64,000 nucleotides of DNA from Klebsiella africana (lineage in GTDB: Bacteria; Pseudomonadota; Gammaproteobacteria; Enterobacterales; Enterobacteriaceae): positions 992,001-1,056,000 of the forward strand of contig NZ_CP084874.1 of NCBI RefSeq assembly GCF_020526085.1, given 5' to 3'. The translations under genes were made by a program, and so were the position numbers. This document shows positions 10,754-22,483 of the stretch, in pieces (the first letter of the stretch is position 1; each line of letters opens with the position of its first letter). The notes under the pieces were generated by a model. It had not been told where the DNA came from. It did no database searches and saw nothing but the letters and a program-made list of their open reading frames with translations.

Positions 10754-12058
10754 ATGGCGCAATTCTACTCTGCAAAACGGCGTGTGACGACGCGCCAGAT
10801 CATAACCGTTACAGTCAATGACCTCGATCCCTTTGGTCAGGGCGTTGCCCGCCACCAGGGAAAAGCGCTGTTTGTCGGCGGCGTGCTGCCCCAGGAGCAG
10901 GCCGAGGTGGTGCTGGTGGAAGACAAAAAACAGTATGCCCGCGCCGAGGTAAAACGCCGTCTAACCGACAGCCCGCAGCGCCAGGCGCCGCGCTGCCCGC
11001 ATTTTGGCGTCTGCGGCGGCTGTCAACAGCAGCATGCCAGCGTGCCGCTTCAGCAGCAAAGTAAACGCGCCGCGCTGGGGCGACTGATGAAGCGCGAGGT
11101 GGATGAAGTCATCGCCGGCGCGCCGTGGGGCTACCGCCGTCGCGCGCGCTTGAGCTTGAATTATCAGCCGAAGACCCAACAATTGCAGATGGGTTTTCGC
11201 CAGGCCAATGCCAAAGCGATCGTCGATGTGGTGCAGTGCCCTGTTTTGGTGCCCCAACTTGAGGCATTGCTGCCCGCCGTGCGCGAGTGCTTAGGCGCGC
11301 TGAGCGCATTACGTCATCTCGGCCACCTCGAGCTGGTGCAGGCGGATAACGGCCCGCTGATGGTACTGCGTCATACCGCGGAGCTGCCGGCAGTTGACAG
11401 GGAAAAACTGGAACGCTTTTCGCAAACTCACGGTCTTTCCCTGTACCTCGCGCCGCAAAGCGAGATACTGGAACATATTCATGGCGAAGCGCCATGGTAT
11501 ACCTCAGACGGACTACGCTTAGTGTTCAGTCCGCGGGATTTTATCCAGGTCAACGACGGTGTGAATCAGCAGATGGTGCGTACCGCGCTGGAATGGCTGG
11601 AGCTGCAACCCGAAGACCGGGTGCTGGATCTGTTCTGCGGGATGGGCAATTTTACCCTGCCGCTGGCGACGCGCGCTGCTCATGTGGTGGGCGTGGAAGG
11701 GGTGCCGGCGCTGGTGGAGAAAGGGCGGGAAAACGCTGCCCGCAATGGTTTATCAAATGTCACTTTCTTCCATGAAAATCTGGAAGAAGACGTCACCCGT
11801 CAGGCTTGGGCGAAGCACGGCTTTGATAAAGTGCTGCTTGACCCGGCCCGCGCCGGCGCGCCGGGCGTGATGCCGCATATTATAAAGCTGGCACCGCGGC
11901 GGGTGGTGTATGTTTCCTGCAACCCCGCGACGCTGGCGCGAGACAGCGAAACCCTGTTGCAGGCTGGATATCAGATTCAACGCCTGGCGATGCTGGATAT
12001 GTTCCCGCATACCGGCCATCTGGAATCAATGGTGTTGTTTGAGCGCAGGCTTACATAA
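10754..12058 (+). CDS. rlmD: 23S rRNA (uracil-1939-C5)-methyltransferase RlmD
   Basis: A 434-residue SAM-dependent RNA m5U methyltransferase (formerly RumA). An N-terminal TRAM domain (about 10-70) is followed by the 4Fe-4S ligands [10 protein letters not shown] and a fourth Cys in VVQCPVL, then the Rossmann domain with [27 protein letters not shown] and the catalytic [11 protein letters not shown]. The start [10 protein letters not shown] matches E. coli; an in-frame ATG 18 bp upstream is less likely. Divergently transcribed from barA across a 112-bp gap. Confidence 0.96.
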   Translation: MAQFYSAKRRVTTRQIITVTVNDLDPFGQGVARHQGKALFVGGVLPQEQAEVVLVEDKKQYARAEVKRRLTDSPQRQAPRCPHFGVCGGCQQQHASVPLQQQSKRAALGRLMKREVDEVIAGAPWGYRRRARLSLNYQPKTQQLQMGFRQANAKAIVDVVQCPVLVPQLEALLPAVRECLGALSALRHLGHLELVQADNGPLMVLRHTAELPAVDREKLERFSQTHGLSLYLAPQSEILEHIHGEAPWYTSDGLRLVFSPRDFIQVNDGVNQQMVRTALEWLELQPEDRVLDLFCGMGNFTLPLATRAAHVVGVEGVPALVEKGRENAARNGLSNVTFFHENLEEDVTRQAWAKHGFDKVLLDPARAGAPGVMPHIIKLAPRRVVYVSCNPATLARDSETLLQAGYQIQRLAMLDMFPHTGHLESMVLFERRLT

Positions 12059-12179
12059 GGTCATTCACAACGTCGCAGAAGAGCCGCCCCGGCCATCAAT
12101 GCTGACGCGACCTGCAGGATGACATGTAGAAAGTTGAGGCTTGCCGACTTCGGCAGGCCGGTCCCTTAAGGAGAGGACA

Positions 12180-14417
12180 ATGGTTGCGGTAAGAAGTGCA
12201 CATCTTAATAAAGCTGGTGAATTTGACCCGAAGAAATGGATCGCGAGTCTGGGAATTTCCAGCCAGCAGTCGTGTGAGCGCTTAGCCGAAACCTGGGATT
12301 ATTGTCGCGAAAAAACGCAAGGACACCCGCAGGCGGACCTGCTGCTGTGGCGGGGCGTCGAAATGGTGGAGATCCTGTCCACCCTGAGTATGGACATCGA
12401 TACGCTGCGCGCGGCGCTGCTGTTCCCGCTGGCCGACGGCGAAGTCGTCAGCGAAGAGGTCATGCAGGAGACCGTGGGTAAATCGGTCGTGACCCTGATT
12501 CACGGGGTGCGGGACATGGCCGCTATCCGCCAGCTGAAAGCCACCCATACCGACTCGGTCTCTTCCGAGCAGGTGGATAACATTCGCCGCATGCTGCTGG
12601 CGATGGTTGACGATTTCCGCTGCGTGGTCATCAAACTTGCCGAGCGTATCGCGCATCTGCGCGAGGTCAAGGACGCGCCGGAAGATGAGCGCGTTCTCGC
12701 GGCGAAAGAGTGCACTAATATCTATGCTCCGCTGGCGAACCGCTTAGGTATCGGCCAGCTGAAGTGGGAGCTGGAAGATTACTGCTTCCGCTATTTGCAC
12801 CCGGCGGAATACAAGCGCATTGCCAAACTGCTCCACGAGCGCCGTATCGACCGCGAGCATTACATCGAAGAGTTCGTCGGCCACCTGCGCTCAGAGATGA
12901 AAGCTGAAGGGGTCAAGGCCGAGGTCTATGGCCGGCCGAAGCATATCTACAGTATCTGGCGCAAAATGCAGAAAAAACACCTCGCTTTCGACGAGCTGTT
13001 TGACGTTCGCGCGGTGCGTATTGTGGCTGAGCGTTTGCAGGATTGCTATGCCGCGCTGGGGATCGTCCATACTCACTACCGCCATCTGCCGGATGAGTTT
13101 GACGACTACGTAGCTAACCCGAAACCCAACGGTTACCAGTCTATCCATACTGTGGTGCTGGGGCCGAGCGGCAAGACAGTAGAGATTCAGATCCGCACCC
13201 GGCAGATGCATGAAGATGCCGAGCTGGGCGTGGCCGCGCACTGGAAGTACAAAGAGGGCGCGGGAGCGGGCACCGGCGGTGGCCGTGGCTATGAGGATCG
13301 CATTGCCTGGCTGCGCAAGCTGATTGCCTGGCAGGAAGAGATGGCCGACTCCGGCGAAATGCTCGACGAAGTGCGCAGCCAGGTCTTTGACGACCGGGTG
13401 TATGTCTTTACGCCAAAAGGCGACGTGGTGGACCTGCCGGCGGGGTCGACGCCGCTTGACTTTGCCTACCATATCCACAGCGACGTCGGCCATCGCTGCA
13501 TCGGCGCCAAAATTGGCGGCCGCATCGTGCCGTTCACCTACCAGTTGCAGATGGGCGATCAGATCGAAATTATTACCCAGAAGCAGCCGAACCCGAGCCG
13601 TGACTGGCTGAACCCGAACCTCGGCTATGTAACCACCAGCCGCGGACGTTCGAAGATCCACGCCTGGTTCCGTAAACAGGACCGCGACAAGAATATTCTC
13701 GCCGGTCGGCAGATCCTCGACGACGAGCTGGAGCATCTGGGCATCAGCCTGAAGGATGCGGAAAAGCACCTGCTGCCGCGCTATAACTTCAACGAGCTTG
13801 ATGAACTGCTGGCCGCCATCGGCGGTGGCGATATCCGTCTCAACCAGATGGTCAATTTCCTGCAGGCGCAGTTCAACAAGCCGAGCGCCGCCGAGCAGGA
13901 TGCGGCCGCGCTGAAGCAGCTGCAGCAGAAAACCTACGCGCCGCAGAATCGCACTAAGGACAATGGCCGGGTAGTGGTGGAAGGGGTAGGCAACCTGATG
14001 CACCATATTGCCCGCTGCTGCCAGCCGATCCCGGGCGACGAAATCGTCGGCTTTATCACCCAGGGGCGAGGGATTTCCGTGCATCGCGCCGACTGCGATC
14101 AGCTGGCTGAACTGCAGTCGCATGCCCCGGAGCGCATCGTCGATGCGGTATGGGGCGAAAGCTACTCGGCGGGCTACTCGCTGGTGGTCAGGGTGGAGGC
14201 GAACGATCGCAGCGGTTTACTGCGCGATATCACTACCATCCTCGCCAATGAGAAGGTGAACGTGCTGGGCGTCGCCAGCCGCAGCGATACCCGTCAGCAG
14301 CTGGCAACCATCGATATGACCATTGAGATTTACAACCTGCAGGTGCTGGGCCGGGTGCTCGGTAAGCTTAACCAGGTGCCGGATGTGATCGACGCGCGCC
14401 GTCTGCACGGCGGTTAA
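12180..14417 (+). CDS. relA: GTP pyrophosphokinase RelA ((p)ppGpp synthetase I)
   Basis: A 745-residue ribosome-associated alarmone synthetase that makes (p)ppGpp when uncharged tRNA enters the A site. Degenerate HD-like domain (about 1-200, lacking the HD pair), synthetase domain with RPKHIYSIWRKM and NPKPNGYQSIHT (about 250-340), TGS (VYVFTPKGDVVDLPAGSTPLDFA, written here as a domain around 405-465), Cys/His-rich region with ARCCQPIPGD, and C-terminal ACT/RRM. Start MVAVRSAHL with AAGGAGAGG upstream matches E. coli; a frame starting at 12141 is an extension without support. Confidence 0.97.
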   Translation: MVAVRSAHLNKAGEFDPKKWIASLGISSQQSCERLAETWDYCREKTQGHPQADLLLWRGVEMVEILSTLSMDIDTLRAALLFPLADGEVVSEEVMQETVGKSVVTLIHGVRDMAAIRQLKATHTDSVSSEQVDNIRRMLLAMVDDFRCVVIKLAERIAHLREVKDAPEDERVLAAKECTNIYAPLANRLGIGQLKWELEDYCFRYLHPAEYKRIAKLLHERRIDREHYIEEFVGHLRSEMKAEGVKAEVYGRPKHIYSIWRKMQKKHLAFDELFDVRAVRIVAERLQDCYAALGIVHTHYRHLPDEFDDYVANPKPNGYQSIHTVVLGPSGKTVEIQIRTRQMHEDAELGVAAHWKYKEGAGAGTGGGRGYEDRIAWLRKLIAWQEEMADSGEMLDEVRSQVFDDRVYVFTPKGDVVDLPAGSTPLDFAYHIHSDVGHRCIGAKIGGRIVPFTYQLQMGDQIEIITQKQPNPSRDWLNPNLGYVTTSRGRSKIHAWFRKQDRDKNILAGRQILDDELEHLGISLKDAEKHLLPRYNFNELDELLAAIGGGDIRLNQMVNFLQAQFNKPSAAEQDAAALKQLQQKTYAPQNRTKDNGRVVVEGVGNLMHHIARCCQPIPGDEIVGFITQGRGISVHRADCDQLAELQSHAPERIVDAVWGESYSAGYSLVVRVEANDRSGLLRDITTILANEKVNVLGVASRSDTRQQLATIDMTIEIYNLQVLGRVLGKLNQVPDVIDARRLHGG

Positions 14418-14426
14418 TTCGTCTGT

Positions 14427-14498
14427 AGGCCGGATAAGGCGAAGCCGCCATCCGGCAATTTCGCAACGTCGGATAAGGTCTAAACGCCTTATCCGGCC
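14427..14498. repeat. REP (BIME) pair between relA and mazG
   Basis: Two inverted REP palindromes: GCCGGATAAGGC...GCCATCCGGC (14429-14456) and GTCGGATAAGG...CCTTATCCGGCC (14468-14497). In E. coli K-12 the toxin-antitoxin pair mazEF lies at this position; here the whole 111-bp gap is REP sequence. Confidence 0.88.
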
Positions 14499-14528
14499 GA
14501 CTATTTTTAAAATTTCCAGGATTGTCAC

Positions 14529-15320
14529 ATGACTCAAATTGACCGCTTGCTCGGCATCATGCGCCGCCTGCGCGACCCGGAAAATGGCTGCCCGTGGGAT
14601 AAAGAGCAGACTTTCGCCACCATCGCTCCGTATACCCTCGAAGAGACCTATGAAGTGCTGGACGCCATTTCGCGAGAGGATTTTGAGGACCTGCGCGGTG
14701 AGCTGGGCGATCTGCTGTTCCAGGTGGTGTTCTATGCGCAAATGGCGCAGGAAGAGGGACGCTTTAACTTTGACGATATCTGCACCGCCATCAGCGACAA
14801 GCTGGAGCGTCGCCATCCGCATATCTTCGGCGAGGCATCGGCGGGCAATAGCGCGGAAGTCCTGGCTCGCTGGGAGCAAATCAAAAGCGCCGAGCGGGCG
14901 GAAAAAGCCCAGCATTCGGCACTGGACGATATTCCCCATAGCCTGCCGGCGCTGATGCGCGCGCATAAAATCCAGCGCCGCTGCTCGGCAGTGGGTTTCG
15001 ACTGGACCTCGCTTGGGCCGGTGCTCGACAAAGTGCATGAAGAAATTGATGAAGTGATGCATGAAGCGCAACAGGCGGTGGTGGATGAAGCAAAACTGGA
15101 AGAGGAAGTGGGCGATCTGCTGTTTGCCACGGTGAATTTATCCCGTCATTTGGGCGTCAAAGCCGAGGTGGCGCTACAGAAAGCAAATCTCAAATTTGAG
15201 CGTCGCTTCCGTGAAGTCGAGCGTATTGTCGCCGCCCGCGGCCTGGAAATGACCGGCGTCGACCTCGATACCATGGAAGAAGTGTGGCAGGAAGTAAAAC
15301 GCCAGGAAACTGATCTCTAA
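14529..15320 (+). CDS. mazG: Nucleoside triphosphate pyrophosphohydrolase MazG
   Basis: A 263-residue all-alpha NTP pyrophosphatase with two MazG domains. The N-terminal repeat has EETYEVLDAI and LGDLLFQVVF; the C-terminal repeat has EEIDEVMHEA and EEVGDLLFATVN, both supplying the EExxE...ExxD magnesium ligands. It hydrolyses NTPs to NMPs and pyrophosphate and in E. coli modulates ppGpp-linked toxicity of MazEF. Same length as E. coli MazG. It is retained although mazEF is missing. Confidence 0.96.
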   Translation: MTQIDRLLGIMRRLRDPENGCPWDKEQTFATIAPYTLEETYEVLDAISREDFEDLRGELGDLLFQVVFYAQMAQEEGRFNFDDICTAISDKLERRHPHIFGEASAGNSAEVLARWEQIKSAERAEKAQHSALDDIPHSLPALMRAHKIQRRCSAVGFDWTSLGPVLDKVHEEIDEVMHEAQQAVVDEAKLEEEVGDLLFATVNLSRHLGVKAEVALQKANLKFERRFREVERIVAARGLEMTGVDLDTMEEVWQEVKRQETDL

Positions 15321-15519
15321 CGGGTTTTCGTGATCAAGCGCGATTTGTGTGATTTTATAAATAACAAGCGCTTGATTTACGTCAAAAACATTTCGCCAAA
15401 AGCGTCTATTTTCTCTTTCCGTTATGTCGTTGAAACACCATGTAGCCTGCCTCTTCGAGTTGTTCGAGTCGCAACACAGGTGCAACTTGAAGAACGAAGG
15501 GGAGGGGAAGAATGAAAGT

Positions 15520-15548
15520 TTGTGGCGTCACGCATGTTCGGGTATACT
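15520..15548 (+). promoter_or_regulatory. Candidate sigma-70 promoter of pyrG
   Basis: TTGTGG (15520-15525), 17 bp, then TATACT (15543-15548), about 50 bp before the pyrG start. The 280-bp mazG-pyrG gap otherwise shows no gene; an apparent reading frame at 15330-15515 has no protein-like character or ribosome-binding site. Confidence 0.6.
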
Positions 15549-15585
15549 ACTTTCCCGTCCTGGTTATTCCATCGTTTTACCCTAA

Positions 15586-18618
<3,033 letters not shown>

Positions 18619-18640
18619 TCCTGTCTTTGTGAAATAATAA

Positions 18641-18668
18641 TGCCAGCCTTAGGGCTGGCATTTTTTTT
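18641..18668 (+). terminator. Intrinsic terminator of eno
   Basis: An 8-bp stem TGCCAGCC/GGCTGGCA (18641-18648 with 18653-18660, TTAG loop) followed by eight T. Confidence 0.93.
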
Positions 18669-18681
18669 ACCTCGTTGGCCA

Positions 18682-19791
18682 TTATTTGAAATCGACGGCC
18701 ATTTGCTGGGGGATCGACAGCCCGCGCGTGGTTTCCACGCAGCGGTCAATGTAATCCGTAAAACGCGGTGGTTTTGGCATTCCCATGCTCAGCAGCTTGT
18801 CGTTGCTAAAGCGCACATTCAGCGTGGCGAAGGCGCCATATAAACGCATGGCTTTCAGCATCAGACGTTCGTTGCAGGGGCCAAAAATTCCTTTCAGTTC
18901 ACGACGCATTTTGACCAGCGCCTCATAGCTCACTTGAGCGTACTTATCCCCTACCGGCGCCTGCTCCAGGGCCTGGGCCATCGCCCGATCGATTTCGGCA
19001 AACTTCACGCTGTTCTCTTCCCCAGCAGAAATATGCACCACCTCACCGTGAGCCAAAGGCTGGTTTAGCAGCATCAGCAGGGCGTCGGCGCAGTAGTCCA
19101 CCGGGATAACATCGATCCGGTCCTCCATTGAGCACATAAATTTCTGCAGCATCAGCCCCATGCTGAATACCCAGAAAATACTGCTGGAAGGCCGGCAGCC
19201 ATGATGGGTATGGCCTACCACGATAGAAGGGCGGGCAATGACCAGCGGCAGCGTAGGGCACTTCTGCTGCATCAACTGCTCGATGGTTGATTTCGAATGG
19301 GTGTATTCCACCAGGTGCTCAGCGCGTTCCCGAAGCTCCGCGCTTTCGGCGACCAGTGAATCCGGTTCAGGCGAACATGACATCGCCGTGCCGACGTGCA
19401 GAAAGCGCTGCAGACCCACAACCTGCGCCATCCGTTGCGCCAGGCGCAGCGTGCCATCAACGTTAACCTTCCAGATAAGCGGATTGCTGCCAAATGAGGC
19501 GACAGCGGCGCAGTTGAGAACGTGCGTCACCTGCTCAAGGCGCGGGTCGTTAAGAAAATGCGGCGGAGAGGCGAGATCGCCCAGCAGGATATGCTGGGGG
19601 TGAAGCATCGCCAGCTTCTCCTCGGCGATGTTGAACTTACGCATGTTCTCTTTGACCCGCTCCAGGCCTGCCTCGGGGCTATCGGCACGCACCAGCAACA
19701 GTAAATCTAACCGGCTTTCCTGATAGAGTATTTTCTCTAACGCTGCGCCGCCCAGAAAACCGGTGACGCCGGTAATGAATAATGTGGTCAT
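18682..19791 (-). CDS. Extended SDR, thioester-reductase / fatty-acyl-reductase-like
   Basis: A 369-residue NAD(P)-dependent extended short-chain dehydrogenase. The Rossmann motif TGVTGFLGGAAL (about 7-18), GDLASP, and the YTHSK catalytic Tyr-Lys pair (about 164-168) are clear; the region looks like the NAD_binding_4 (male-sterility / carboxylic acid reductase R-domain) branch rather than sugar epimerases. No signal peptide or carrier domain. It stands alone, convergent with eno and divergent from queE across 477 bp. Substrate unknown; reduction of an acyl thioester to aldehyde or alcohol is a family-based guess. E. coli K-12 has ygcG here instead. Confidence 0.75.
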   Translation of the reverse strand: MTTLFITGVTGFLGGAALEKILYQESRLDLLLLVRADSPEAGLERVKENMRKFNIAEEKLAMLHPQHILLGDLASPPHFLNDPRLEQVTHVLNCAAVASFGSNPLIWKVNVDGTLRLAQRMAQVVGLQRFLHVGTAMSCSPEPDSLVAESAELRERAEHLVEYTHSKSTIEQLMQQKCPTLPLVIARPSIVVGHTHHGCRPSSSIFWVFSMGLMLQKFMCSMEDRIDVIPVDYCADALLMLLNQPLAHGEVVHISAGEENSVKFAEIDRAMAQALEQAPVGDKYAQVSYEALVKMRRELKGIFGPCNERLMLKAMRLYGAFATLNVRFSNDKLLSMGMPKPPRFTDYIDRCVETTRGLSIPQQMAVDFK

Positions 19792-20268
19792 AAACGCTAT
19801 CTCATTATGGTTGGTTTGCGGGATTCTAGGAGGGCCAAAGTAAACAACGATTAAATAAAAAATGGCGGGGAACAGGGCTTTATTAAGAGGGGCTTAAGCT
19901 TATTTTTGGCGGTGAATTGGATTCGACTCTCAGCCCAGGTAAATAATTCATTCTTTCATGTATCAATTTGTACATATATGTATTTAAAAGATTTTTTATT
20001 TTAATGTTGGCGTTTTAATGTTCTGTCATATAATGCGAAAAACATCTTCTGTTACATCTTTCTTCACTGCGGTACTCTCGGTTTTTTTATTTTAATCCTT
20101 ACCACACTCATGAAATAAACGAAAACTGGTGCATGCTTTTAATTAACAATTAATAACGTCCGGGGTGAGAAAGCGATGCCGTGAGGGAAAAACGATCGCA
20201 GCGCAGGACAAGACCTGTGCGCTGAAATCTGCGATAATGGATGTTTATGACCCTAAACAGAGATGACT
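19792..20268. promoter_or_regulatory. 477-bp divergent intergenic region (SDR gene / queE)
   Basis: AT-rich in its first 350 bp, with no reading frame of note. It must hold promoters for the SDR gene (minus) and queE (plus), but no single promoter stands out. Near the queE end a hairpin CAGCGCAGG/CCTGTGCGCTG (20199-20207 with 20214-20224) could form in DNA or in the queE leader. No known riboswitch class was recognised. Confidence 0.45.
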
Positions 20269-20940
20269 ATGCAGTACCCGATTAACGAGATGTTCCAGAC
20301 CCTGCAAGGCGAGGGTTACTTCACCGGCGTGCCTGCCATTTTTATTCGTTTGCAGGGATGCCCGGTAGGATGCGCGTGGTGTGACACCAAGCATACCTGG
20401 GACAAGCTGGCCGATCGGGAAGTGTCGTTGTTCAGTATCCTGGCGAAAACCAAAGAGAGCGACAAGTGGGGCCCGGCAAGCAGCGAAGATCTGCTGGCGA
20501 TTATTGGGCGTCAGGGATGGACTGCCCGTCACGTGGTGATTACCGGCGGTGAACCCTGCATTCACGATTTAATGCCGTTAACTTCCCTTCTGGAACAAAA
20601 CGGTTTTAGCTGTCAGATTGAAACCAGCGGCACCCATGAAGTGCTTTGCAGCCACAACACCTGGGTGACGGTTTCCCCGAAGATCAACATGCGCGGTGGG
20701 TATGATGTGCTGTCTCAGGCTCTGCAGCGTGCGGATGAGATCAAACACCCGGTAGGACGCGTCCGCGACATTGAAGCCCTGGACGAACTGCTGGAAACGC
20801 TGAGCGATGACAAACCGCGGATCATCGCCCTACAGCCGATCAGCCAGAAAGAAGACGCGACGCGCCTGTGTATCGACACCTGTATCGCCCGCAACTGGCG
20901 CCTGTCTATGCAGACGCACAAGTATCTGAATATTGCTTAG
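20269..20940 (+). CDS. queE: 7-carboxy-7-deazaguanine synthase QueE
   Basis: A 223-residue radical-SAM enzyme that converts carboxy-tetrahydropterin to 7-carboxy-7-deazaguanine in queuosine synthesis. The cluster ligands are in GCPVGCAWCDTKHTW (about 30-44), the enterobacterial CxxxCxxC form, followed by the SAM-binding ITGGEPCIHD. Start MQYPINEMF gives the E. coli length of 223; an ATG 6 bp upstream is also in frame. QueD, the preceding enzyme in the pathway, is encoded at 31960-32325. Confidence 0.96.
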   Translation: MQYPINEMFQTLQGEGYFTGVPAIFIRLQGCPVGCAWCDTKHTWDKLADREVSLFSILAKTKESDKWGPASSEDLLAIIGRQGWTARHVVITGGEPCIHDLMPLTSLLEQNGFSCQIETSGTHEVLCSHNTWVTVSPKINMRGGYDVLSQALQRADEIKHPVGRVRDIEALDELLETLSDDKPRIIALQPISQKEDATRLCIDTCIARNWRLSMQTHKYLNIA

Positions 20941-20948
20941 CTGTTTCG

Positions 20949-20971
20949 CCGGGTGGTCAATCGCCACCCGG
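20949..20971. terminator. Hairpin between convergent queE and ygcE
   Basis: A perfect 8-bp stem CCGGGTGG/CCACCCGG (20949-20956 with 20964-20971, 7-nt loop) fills the 39-bp convergent gap. It is symmetric, so it could serve both strands; there is no long T-run. Confidence 0.55.
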
Positions 20972-20979
20972 TGTAGCGG

Positions 20980-22458
20980 TTACGCGTTCGACCAGCTTTG
21001 AATCGCATCAGTGTTTTCCAGATTCCCGTGGATGACTTGATATGATTTCTTCAAAATGACATCGGTATATTGCGTTAACTCTCTGAAAATCCCTTTATTT
21101 AACGCCTCATAGCGCATTGCGTTTTGTTCAACAGGCATAAATACATCTTTTACCCGGACCATATTTTTGATGGCCACTTCGTAGGAAGGATACAGACCCA
21201 ATCCTACCGCGGTGTTGATCGCGGCACCCAGGCTTGCGCAGCCGTTAATAGCGTTGCGCCGCGCCGGAAGATTGAACACATCGGCAAAGATTTGCATAAA
21301 CAGGTCGCTGTTTGACCCTCCGCCGGTAATGATGATGTGTTTAGCGAAGTGGTTCATTTCATTGCACATGTTGTCGTAGTTATTTTTCAACGTCAGGGCG
21401 ACGCTCTCCAGAATGGAGCGGTAAATCCAGGCATAGTCCATACTGGAATCAAAACCGATCATAATACCGCGTTTGTAGGGTTCCCACGGGTTGGTTAGCC
21501 AGTCCAGCACGGTCATCAGGCCGTTACAGCCCGGCGGTACCGTTGAGGCTTTTTTATTGAGCAAATCTTCCGCTGAGAGCCCCTGCGTTTTAGCATCCTG
21601 AAGCAGCGATTCACCCAGCATGTCCCGCAGCCAGCTTACCGTCCACATTCCCTTACGAATGCCGTATCCTTCATACAGCAGCGTTTCTGGAATAGAGGAC
21701 ATAATCGGCCAGTACGCCACGGGATCCTTCGGCAGGTGCTTACCGTTCATCATCAGGGCGATATAGGTGCCTAATGAGATAACCGCTGTTTCGTCATCCA
21801 GAAGCCCAGCGCCCAGCGCTTCGACCGGCTTATCACTGGTGGTACAGACCACGGGCAAACCAGCCGGGAAACCGGTGGCAAGAGCGGCTTGTTCGGTAAG
21901 ATGGCCTAAAATTGTTCCCGGCATCTGCACATCAAAGAGCATGTGACGCGGGATATTAAACTTCTTCATTACCGCGTCATCGTCACTCCAGGACCAGGTT
22001 TTATAATCAACGGGCCATTGACCAAAGTAATTGGCGATATTGTCTTTAAACTCGCCGGTTAAGCGGTGCGACAGATAACCTGAAAATGAGGTGACCCAGG
22101 CGACATCGGGGTTGGTATGTTCATAAGGCCGGGTAACGCGGGCGTCCTGCCAGCTAATTAACGGTTCTGCTGGCGTACCATCCGCTTTAAGCAACGCGCG
22201 GCAGCAGCGGATGGAGCCGAGCCCGATACCGACAATATCTTCTCTGTTGCCTGCAAACTGACTCATCAGATCTTTTCCGGCGAAACATAAAGAAGTCCAT
22301 AAGTCATCGTCAGGATGTTCCGCCGTATTAGCATCCGGGGTATGCATTGGCTGCAACAGGCCTTTTCCCTCACAAACTACATTGCCCTGCAGATCGTACA
22401 TCACGACTTTGGTGCTTTGACTCCCGCCATCAATACCAATGATGTATTTATTTGACAT
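20980..22458 (-). CDS. ygcE: FGGY-family carbohydrate kinase YgcE
   Basis: A 492-residue sugar or polyol kinase. The N-terminal FGGY domain begins IIGIDGGSQSTKVVMYDLQG (phosphate-binding loop), and the C-terminal domain has IITGGGSNSDLFMQIFADV and CASLGAAINTAVGLG. Resembles xylulose/ribulose/glycerol kinases; the substrate is not known in E. coli either. AAAGGAGAA lies before the ATG. It follows yqcE by 25 bp on the minus strand, so transport and phosphorylation are probably co-expressed. Confidence 0.92.
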   Translation of the reverse strand: MSNKYIIGIDGGSQSTKVVMYDLQGNVVCEGKGLLQPMHTPDANTAEHPDDDLWTSLCFAGKDLMSQFAGNREDIVGIGLGSIRCCRALLKADGTPAEPLISWQDARVTRPYEHTNPDVAWVTSFSGYLSHRLTGEFKDNIANYFGQWPVDYKTWSWSDDDAVMKKFNIPRHMLFDVQMPGTILGHLTEQAALATGFPAGLPVVCTTSDKPVEALGAGLLDDETAVISLGTYIALMMNGKHLPKDPVAYWPIMSSIPETLLYEGYGIRKGMWTVSWLRDMLGESLLQDAKTQGLSAEDLLNKKASTVPPGCNGLMTVLDWLTNPWEPYKRGIMIGFDSSMDYAWIYRSILESVALTLKNNYDNMCNEMNHFAKHIIITGGGSNSDLFMQIFADVFNLPARRNAINGCASLGAAINTAVGLGLYPSYEVAIKNMVRVKDVFMPVEQNAMRYEALNKGIFRELTQYTDVILKKSYQVIHGNLENTDAIQSWSNA

Positions 22459-22483
22459 TGTTATTCTCCTTTAAATTTTCCCA

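Noticed and set aside
15330..15515. Small frame between mazG and pyrG
   Set aside because: No ribosome-binding site and low-complexity translation; it overlaps the pyrG promoter region.
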